A stretch of 64,000 nucleotides of DNA from Bacillota bacterium (lineage in GTDB: Bacteria; Bacillota; Clostridia; Oscillospirales; Ruminococcaceae), in NCBI GenBank assembly GCA_023433405.1, contig JAEZCT010000015.1, positions 124,001-188,000 on the forward strand. The letters are read 5' to 3'. Shown here one piece after another: positions 59,031-64,000 of this stretch (its first letter is position 1; each line of letters starts with the position of its first letter). The translations under genes were made by a program, and so were the position numbers. The notes below the pieces were generated by a model. That model had not been told where the DNA came from. It was given only the letters and a program-made list of their open reading frames with translations, and searched no databases.

Positions 59031-59072
59031 ACCGAAAGCGAAGGCGAAAGCCCGTGGAAGGAATAAACGATC

Positions 59073-59276
59073 ATGGAAGAAAATCGTACCCTCAATATTG
59101 AAAAGGCATTATCCGAGATTGACGAAATCCTAAAGCAGCTGGAAAGCGGCGAACAGGATCTTGAAACCTCGTTAAAGCTTTACGAAAAGGGCACAATACT
59201 GATAGCGGGCTGTCAGGAGCGCCTGAATGCGGCGGAAGTATTTATAGAGGAACTGGAAAGCAACAAGGCTCAGTAG
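59073..59276 (+). CDS. xseB: Exodeoxyribonuclease VII small subunit
   Basis: A 67-residue helical subunit of exonuclease VII. The conserved core IEKALSEIDEILKQLESGEQDLETSLKLYEKG fills residues 9-40, followed by ERLNAAEVFIEEL. Length and position after xseA are typical. GGAAGGAAT precedes the ATG. The palindromic repeat copy D separates it from ispA. Confidence 0.94.
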   Translation: MEENRTLNIEKALSEIDEILKQLESGEQDLETSLKLYEKGTILIAGCQERLNAAEVFIEELESNKAQ

Positions 59277-59299
59277 GCAAACTTTAAGTATTATACCTA

Positions 59300-59401
59300 A
59301 TACAAGTATCCGATTTAAAATAGTATAAAAATCAAGTGAAAAGCTTTAATTTATGGGTTTTCACGCGGATTTTTATCGACTCTTTTTGAGGAGATTAGTA
59401 T
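59300..59401 (+). repeat. MITE-like palindromic repeat, copy D (within the xseB-ispA gap)
   Basis: This 102-bp element differs from copy C at four positions: two in the left end (ATACAAGT), one in the first arm (AATAGT for AGAGT) and one near the right end (GAGGAG). It lies inside a gene string usually transcribed as one unit. Confidence 0.88.
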
Positions 59402-59464
59402 AAATACTCTGCCAAAGTCTTCACTCTGTGAACTCGGTAAGGTATACAAAAGAAAGGGTAGCGT

Positions 59465-60358
59465 ATGACGACAGTACAGGAAATTACACACCGCGGCGAT
59501 GCCTATGTGTTGGCGGTAAATACCGCGCTTGACGAATATCTCAGTGATTTTGATTTGCCCCAGCAGTCTGTTGTCAACGCCATGCGTTACAGCCTTTTAT
59601 CAGGCGGCAAACGCATTCGGGCAATTCTTTTGCTGGAGTTTTGCCGTATGTGCGGGGGAGATACCCAAACAGCGATGCCGTTTGCCTGTGCGGTAGAAAT
59701 GCTGCACTGCTATTCGCTGATTCATGACGATCTGCCTTGTATGGATGACGACGATCTGCGCAGAGGAATACCCTCCTGTCACATTAAATTTGGTGAAGCC
59801 ATTGCGGTGCTTGCCGGCGATGCCCTTTTAACCCTCGCGTTCGATATTATTCTCAACCCAATAAACCCCGGCCTGTCAGCAGGCAACACCCTTAAGGCGG
59901 CGGGGTTACTTGCCCGCGCCGCCGGATACAAGGGTATGGTTGGCGGACAAGTCATCGATATGGAGTGCTCGGGGGCGGATGACGTCATCCTGACACATCA
60001 AAACGAGCTAAAAACCGGTGCGGTCATACGTGCCGCGGTGATGATGGGGTGTATCGCCGCTGACGCGGATGACGCGTTAATCCGGACGGCAGACGACTAC
60101 GCAGAAAAAATCGGCTTGTCGTTTCAAATAGTAGATGATATACTTGATATGGTCGGTTCGACTGAAGAAATCGGAAAACCGGCAGGCAGTGATGCAGGGA
60201 ACAAAAAAACTACCTTTGCAACGCTGTATGGGGTGGAAAAATCCCGCAATATAGTGGATCAGCTCGTCAATGACGCGAAGGCGTTTTTGAAGGCGTTTCC
60301 TTTTTCTGATGACTTTATCTACTCCTTTACCGACGCATTGTCGGATAGAAAAAGCTAG
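59465..60358 (+). CDS. ispA: Farnesyl diphosphate synthase / polyprenyl synthetase
   Basis: A 297-residue trans-isoprenyl synthase that condenses IPP with allylic diphosphates to make farnesyl (or geranylgeranyl) diphosphate. The first aspartate-rich motif is HDDLPCMDDDDLRRG near residue 87, with the SLIHD aromatic region before it that sets chain length. The second is QIVDDILDM near 222, followed by GKPAGSDAGNKKTT. The N-terminal SLLSGGKRIRAILLLE helix matches the class. AAAGGG is upstream. With dxs three genes on, it shows a DXP-fed isoprenoid route. Confidence 0.94.
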   Translation: MTTVQEITHRGDAYVLAVNTALDEYLSDFDLPQQSVVNAMRYSLLSGGKRIRAILLLEFCRMCGGDTQTAMPFACAVEMLHCYSLIHDDLPCMDDDDLRRGIPSCHIKFGEAIAVLAGDALLTLAFDIILNPINPGLSAGNTLKAAGLLARAAGYKGMVGGQVIDMECSGADDVILTHQNELKTGAVIRAAVMMGCIAADADDALIRTADDYAEKIGLSFQIVDDILDMVGSTEEIGKPAGSDAGNKKTTFATLYGVEKSRNIVDQLVNDAKAFLKAFPFSDDFIYSFTDALSDRKS

Positions 60359-60388
60359 GCGCTGACTGTTTTTATCTAAAATCAGCGC
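60359..60388 (+). other. Small hairpin between ispA and the yuiD-like gene
   Basis: GCGCTGA (60359-60365) and TCAGCGC (60382-60388) are perfectly complementary, with TTTT/AAAA able to pair inside. No T-tract follows, so it may be a processing site rather than a terminator. Confidence 0.4.
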
Positions 60389-60411
60389 ATGACGGCAGAA
60401 TGGGGCTTACT

Positions 60412-60942
60412 ATGGAAGCATTGCAAGCGCTAGGCAAGAATTATATTTTGATTACGGCGGTTACGTCTTGGATTACGGCGCAAATTATTAAAACACTCCT
60501 AACACTGATTATTACCAAAAAATTTGAAGCGGAACGATTATTCGGGGCTGGGGGGATGCCCAGCGCACACTCGGCACTCGTGTGTTCCATGACGCTTTCG
60601 GTTGCGCGCAAGGTGGGGGTCGACTCCCCACTGTTTGCGCTGGCTATTATGTTTGCGGCGGTCGTTATGTACGACGCAATGGGCGTGCGAAGAGCTGCCG
60701 GTGAGCAGGCCAAGGTCATTAACAAAATAGTCATTAGCTTTAAGCCGTCCGGCGAGGAGGCTGTTGGTAATACGGCCGACCATGCAAAGCAAAAGGTAAG
60801 CCGCCACGACAAGAATAAAATGATAAAGCTTGACGACCAGCAATTTAAAAAGCTCAAAGAATATCTTGGCCACACGCCGCTGGAAGTGCTGGGCGGCGCG
60901 TTGCTTGGCATTATGATATCCCTGATAGTTCCTATGAGCTGA
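60412..60942 (+). CDS. Divergent PAP2-family membrane protein (YuiD-like, DUF212)
   Basis: A 176-residue membrane protein with about four helices. The DUF212 signature is clear: AQIIKTLL in the first helix, GGMPSAHSALVCSMT near residue 45 and MYDAMGVRRAAGEQA near 86, resembling the phosphatase motifs of PAP2 enzymes, and a C-terminal LGHTPLEVLGGALLGI. It may act on an isoprenyl or lipid phosphate; its place between ispA and dxs favours an isoprenoid-phosphate substrate, but this is inference. ATG 60412 or 60400 are both possible; the former is chosen for closer fit to family length. Confidence 0.82.
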   Translation: MEALQALGKNYILITAVTSWITAQIIKTLLTLIITKKFEAERLFGAGGMPSAHSALVCSMTLSVARKVGVDSPLFALAIMFAAVVMYDAMGVRRAAGEQAKVINKIVISFKPSGEEAVGNTADHAKQKVSRHDKNKMIKLDDQQFKKLKEYLGHTPLEVLGGALLGIMISLIVPMS

Positions 60943-61005
60943 TGATAACGCCCTTCATGAACAGGGAACAATCGACCGCGAAAATAAAGGAGATATGCGC
61001 CGACA

Positions 61006-62874
61006 ATGGATAACCAAACCCTGTTAAGCCGGCTGCGGCTTCCAAGTCAACTCAAGGAGTTGAGTACTCATGAGCTGAACACGCTGTGTGCGGAAATCAG
61101 GGATCTGCTTTATGAAACCATATCGCATACCGGCGGACATCTCGCGTCAAATCTTGGTGTAGTAGAGCTGTCTGTGATGCTCCATGTAATATTTGAAACA
61201 CCGAAGGATAGCATCCTGTTTGACGTTGGTCACCAATGCTATACCCATAAAATTTTAACCGGGCGTTTGAGTCGCGTTCATACGCTTCGCCAGCAGGATG
61301 GGATATCCGGTTTTCCTAAAAACAAGGAGAGCGAGCACGATGCCTTCGTTTCGGGCCATGCCGGCAACGCCATCTCCGCTGCCCGTGGAATTGCTGCCGC
61401 AAAGAAGCTGCGCAAGGAATCCGGCAAGGTTATCGCGGTTGTGGGCGATGGTGCGCTAACAAATGGCTTGACCTTTGAGGGAATGAATAACAATGCGGGC
61501 AGAACGGCGGACAATTTGATTGTTATCCTTAACGACAATGAGATGTCCATCTCCAAAAACGTTGGAGCTCTTGCGAAGCATCTTGCAAAAATACGTTCAA
61601 AGCCTAGCTATTTTGGTGCAAAGGATATCACCAGACGCATTTTGGACCGGATTCCTCTAGTAGGCAAGCCGGTTAAGCGCATGATAACCCGCACCAAGAC
61701 CGCACTAAAGGAATCTTTATACCACAGCAACTACTTCGAAGCATACGGGTTTACCTATTTGGGACCGGTAAACGGTCATGATATAGAAAGTTTGCGAAAT
61801 GTTCTGGAGCGTGCCAAGGTGCTTCCGGAACCGGTGCTTATTCATATTGATACCGTAAAAGGGAAGGGCTTTACACAAGCGGAGGAGAACCCGGGTGCCT
61901 ACCACGGGGTATCGAACACAGACCTTTTGCACAACAAATCCACCAGCGCTGTAATGGAGAATAGCTTTTCGGTTAGTTTTGGGAAATGCCTGATGGCACT
62001 CGGTGAGCAGGATAACAGAATATGTGCAATTACCGCTGCCATGAAATATGCCACTGGTCTGAATTTTTTTTACAAAAAATTTCCCGACCGCTTTTTCGAT
62101 GTTGGAATAGCGGAAGCGCATGGCGTGACCTTTACCGCAGGACTTGCCGCGGGAGGAATGCTGCCGGTATTTGCGGTGTACTCCACCTTCCTTCAGCGTG
62201 CGTATGACGAAGTGTTGCACGACGCGGCTATAGAAAAGACACATATTGTTCTTGCGGTGGATCGGGCAGGAATAGTCGGTGACGATGGAGAGACCCACCA
62301 AGGGCTGTTTGATGTGGCTTTTTTATCCACGATTCCCGATGTTACGATTTTTTCCCCGTTTTCTTATATGGAACTGGAGTTAACCTTGCAGGAGGCACTT
62401 TACCGCACTGACGGGGTAGCGGTGATTCGATATCCAAAGGGTGGGGAGTGTGAGGCTGCAAAGGTGCATTCGCCAGAGCTTAGCTTCTCCTTCATTACCC
62501 ATACGCAAAGGGATGCAAAAACACTGGTTGTTACCTATGGCAAAGAGTACGCGGAGGTACTGCGCGCACAAGGCATCAGTAAAATACCGTTTCATATTCT
62601 TAAGCTAACAAGGGTTATGCCAATAGATTCCGCTTGCGTAAAAGCAGCTCTTTCCTACGAACATGTTTTGTTTGTAGAAGAGGGGATTCAAAACGGAGGC
62701 GCCGCCGAGCATTTCCACACAATGCTTTCCAAAGGGGGCTACAAGGGCCGGTACGCTATTTTAGCGGTGGATAACCAGTTTGTACCCCAAGCCAGCATTG
62801 CGGCGTCCCTAAGGAGCCTAGGGCTTGACGGGGAAGGCGTTGCGCAATTTGTATTACGGGAGAGCAGCAGGTGA
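61006..62874 (+). CDS. dxs: 1-deoxy-D-xylulose-5-phosphate synthase
   Basis: Dxs joins pyruvate and glyceraldehyde-3-phosphate in a thiamine diphosphate-dependent reaction, the entry to the DXP isoprenoid pathway and to thiamine and pyridoxal synthesis. The 622 residues show VGHQCYTHKILTGR near residue 70, the ThDP-binding GDGALTNGLTFEGMNN near 148-164 with LNDNEMSIS after it, the pyrimidine-domain catalytic region GIAEAHGVTFTAGLA near 370, and a transketolase C-terminal domain. It overlaps tlyA by 4 bases (GTGA), so translation is coupled. Confidence 0.96.
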   Translation: MDNQTLLSRLRLPSQLKELSTHELNTLCAEIRDLLYETISHTGGHLASNLGVVELSVMLHVIFETPKDSILFDVGHQCYTHKILTGRLSRVHTLRQQDGISGFPKNKESEHDAFVSGHAGNAISAARGIAAAKKLRKESGKVIAVVGDGALTNGLTFEGMNNNAGRTADNLIVILNDNEMSISKNVGALAKHLAKIRSKPSYFGAKDITRRILDRIPLVGKPVKRMITRTKTALKESLYHSNYFEAYGFTYLGPVNGHDIESLRNVLERAKVLPEPVLIHIDTVKGKGFTQAEENPGAYHGVSNTDLLHNKSTSAVMENSFSVSFGKCLMALGEQDNRICAITAAMKYATGLNFFYKKFPDRFFDVGIAEAHGVTFTAGLAAGGMLPVFAVYSTFLQRAYDEVLHDAAIEKTHIVLAVDRAGIVGDDGETHQGLFDVAFLSTIPDVTIFSPFSYMELELTLQEALYRTDGVAVIRYPKGGECEAAKVHSPELSFSFITHTQRDAKTLVVTYGKEYAEVLRAQGISKIPFHILKLTRVMPIDSACVKAALSYEHVLFVEEGIQNGGAAEHFHTMLSKGGYKGRYAILAVDNQFVPQASIAASLRSLGLDGEGVAQFVLRESSR

Positions 62875-63680
62875 GTGAAGGAAAACAGCGGCTGGATATT
62901 CTGTTGGTAGAGCGGGGCTTTACCCAAAGCAGGGAACGCGCAAAAGCACTCGTCATGTCCGGTGTGGTTTACGTCAACGGGCAAAAAAACGATAAGCCAG
63001 GAAACATGGTGTCGCTTGACTGTGAAATTACGGTAACAGGGCAGGATATCAAGTACGTCAGCCGGGGAGGGCTGAAGCTTGAAAAGGCTATCTCGTCGTT
63101 TCATATTAAGCTTGAAAATCGAATTTGCATGGATATTGGCGCTTCCACCGGGGGATTTAGCGACTGTATGCTGCAAAATGGCGCACAGCGAGTGTACGCG
63201 GTGGATGTAGGATACGGCCAGCTTGCTTGGAAGCTGCGCACCGACGAGCGCGTGGTGAACCTTGAGCGTACAAATATTCGTTATGTCACCCCAGAGCAGG
63301 TGCCGGATCCTCTTGATTTTATAAGCATCGACGTCTCTTTCATTTCTCTTACACTGGTGCTGCCGGTGGCCAAAATGCTGCTGAAGGATGGCGGAGAGGC
63401 GGTTTGCCTGGTTAAGCCGCAATTTGAGGCAGGTAAGGGCAGGGTAGGGAAGAAGGGCGTTGTTAGAGAGCCGGAGATTCATCTGGAGGTGCTTGAGAAA
63501 ATAGCTCGATTTGTAACCGAGAACGGCTTTCTACTTACGGGTGCCGACTTTTCCCCAATCAGAGGCCCGGAGGGCAATATAGAGTACCTTTTTTACCTCA
63601 GAAAAGCCGATAAACTCAAAATCACGGTTCAAATTGACCTTGAACAGCTTGTTCAAAAATCGCATGAGTGTTTTGAATAG
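62871..63680 (+). CDS. tlyA: TlyA-family rRNA methyltransferase
   Basis: A 269-residue protein with an N-terminal S4 RNA-binding domain (RLDILLVERGFTQSRERAKALVMSGVVYVNG) and an FtsJ-like methyltransferase domain: SRGGLKLEKAI, the SAM motif DIGASTGGFSDCML near residue 88, and DVSFISLTLVLPVA. In mycobacteria TlyA 2'-O-methylates 16S and 23S rRNA; older names call it a hemolysin. The GTG start is fixed by the GTGA overlap with dxs. It precedes nadK in the order common among Clostridia. Confidence 0.93.
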   Translation: MSEGKQRLDILLVERGFTQSRERAKALVMSGVVYVNGQKNDKPGNMVSLDCEITVTGQDIKYVSRGGLKLEKAISSFHIKLENRICMDIGASTGGFSDCMLQNGAQRVYAVDVGYGQLAWKLRTDERVVNLERTNIRYVTPEQVPDPLDFISIDVSFISLTLVLPVAKMLLKDGGEAVCLVKPQFEAGKGRVGKKGVVREPEIHLEVLEKIARFVTENGFLLTGADFSPIRGPEGNIEYLFYLRKADKLKITVQIDLEQLVQKSHECFE

Positions 63681-63717
63681 CCAACAATGGTTGTTCTTTA
63701 TAAATTGACAGATTGGA

Positions 63718-63763
63718 CGCGTATTTTACGAACAAAGCAGAAGCCACTGCTCAAAAATACGCG
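63718..63763. other. Long inverted repeat between tlyA and nadK
   Basis: CGCGTATTTT (63718-63727) is perfectly complementary to AAAATACGCG (63754-63763), and AGCAG (63736-63740) pairs with CTGCT (63747-63751) inside. No T-tract follows on either strand. It may be a processing or regulatory hairpin in the nadK leader. Confidence 0.55.
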
Positions 63764-63792
63764 ACCCGTTCGCGAAAGGCGCGTGTATCCCC

Positions 63793-64000
63793 ATGAGGGC
63801 TTTTATTATTCCGAACCTTACCAAAAAGAATGGAATTTCCTGCACACAGGATGTTTGTAGTGCATTAAACGACGCTGGAATTGTGCCATGCATCGAGAGC
63901 TCCAATTTCAGCGTCTTTGCCAATCTTGCGGCGGTATTCGACTCCTTTGAGTCTTTGATAAGCACCTGTGATATTGTCATCACCGTCGGAGGGGATGGAA
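63793..64000 (+). CDS. nadK: NAD kinase (3' partial)
   Basis: The frame from ATG 63793 runs off the right edge with 69 codons visible. It starts MRAFIIPNLTKKNG, typical of NadK, and the last visible residues CDIVITVGGDG carry the ATP/NAD-binding GGDG motif at the expected position near residue 68. NadK makes NADP from NAD. GAAAGG lies 13 bases before the ATG, somewhat far; no other in-frame start is seen upstream. A tlyA-nadK order (often followed by argR and recN) is standard for this group. An antisense frame of 85 codons here is a shadow. Confidence 0.9.
   Translation, partial: MRAFIIPNLTKKNGISCTQDVCSALNDAGIVPCIESSNFSVFANLAAVFDSFESLISTCDIVITVGGDG

Noticed and set aside
62739..63482. Minus-strand frame of 247 codons
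   Set aside because: It is antisense to dxs and tlyA, both unmistakable, and shows no motif of its own.
1..64000. CRISPR arrays, tRNA, rRNA, insertion sequences or prophage
   Set aside because: No regular direct repeats, no cloverleaf with GGTTCGA-type arms, no rRNA segments and no transposase or integrase frames were recognised.

Overview
The window is the chromosome of a spore-forming, fermentative member of the Firmicutes, most likely the Oscillospiraceae/Ruminococcaceae side of the Clostridia. I infer this from gene content: a complete spoIIIA operon, sigG, a spoIVFA-spoIVFB pair, yunB, pyruvate formate-lyase with its activase, HPr kinase, WhiA, RapZ, GatCAB and a DXP (non-mevalonate) isoprenoid route. 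Promoters of the TTGaca-17-TATAAT type and strong GGAGG ribosome sites also fit. Base composition looks moderate and even, and I see no prophage, integrase, transposase, CRISPR array, rRNA or tRNA.

Layout. 1-5.5 kb: end of a flavodoxin-like gene, then protein quality control (clpX, lon) and the ribosome-assembly GTPase ysxC. 5.6-11.5 kb: lysA, a TrpR-like regulator, a methyltransferase, hslO (Hsp33), a small ArsR regulator on the minus strand, an HD hydrolase and a PF06541 membrane protein. 11.9-16.1 kb: pflB-pflA, then sigG behind a sigma-F/G-like promoter. 16.3-19.1 kb: a minus-strand pair (FAD-dependent oxidoreductase, GT4 glycosyltransferase). 19.5-30.7 kb: a plus-strand run linking carbon catabolite control, glycolysis, wall synthesis and replication (hprK, PHP phosphoesterase, ROK glucokinase, murB, rapZ, whiA, dnaE, pfkA). 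31-33 kb: two GNAT acetyltransferases and yunB. 33.5-38.8 kb: ligA-gatCAB. 38.9-46 kb: spoIVFA-spoIVFB, a coupled radical-SAM/DUF2344 pair, asnS and an aspartate aminotransferase. 46.4-50.4 kb: purB, secD-secF. 50.6-55.7 kb: spoIIIAA to spoIIIAH. 55.9-64 kb: an asp23 gene, then nusB, a TsaD-like paralog, xseA-xseB, ispA, a YuiD-like protein, dxs, tlyA and the start of nadK.

Most of the window is ordinary core genome. The non-genic signal that stands out is a family of about 102-bp palindromic elements with ATACTAAT ends (MITE-like). There are four full-length copies and one truncated copy, two of them identical apart from a single T. Others are a terminator-like hairpin inside the spoIVFA reading frame, a 14-bp perfect hairpin superimposed on the asp23 promoter, a long out-of-frame spoIIIAA/spoIIIAB overlap, and a TsaD paralog of unknown role in the nusB-xseA operon. 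All functional calls come from reading motifs by eye; no database search was run.
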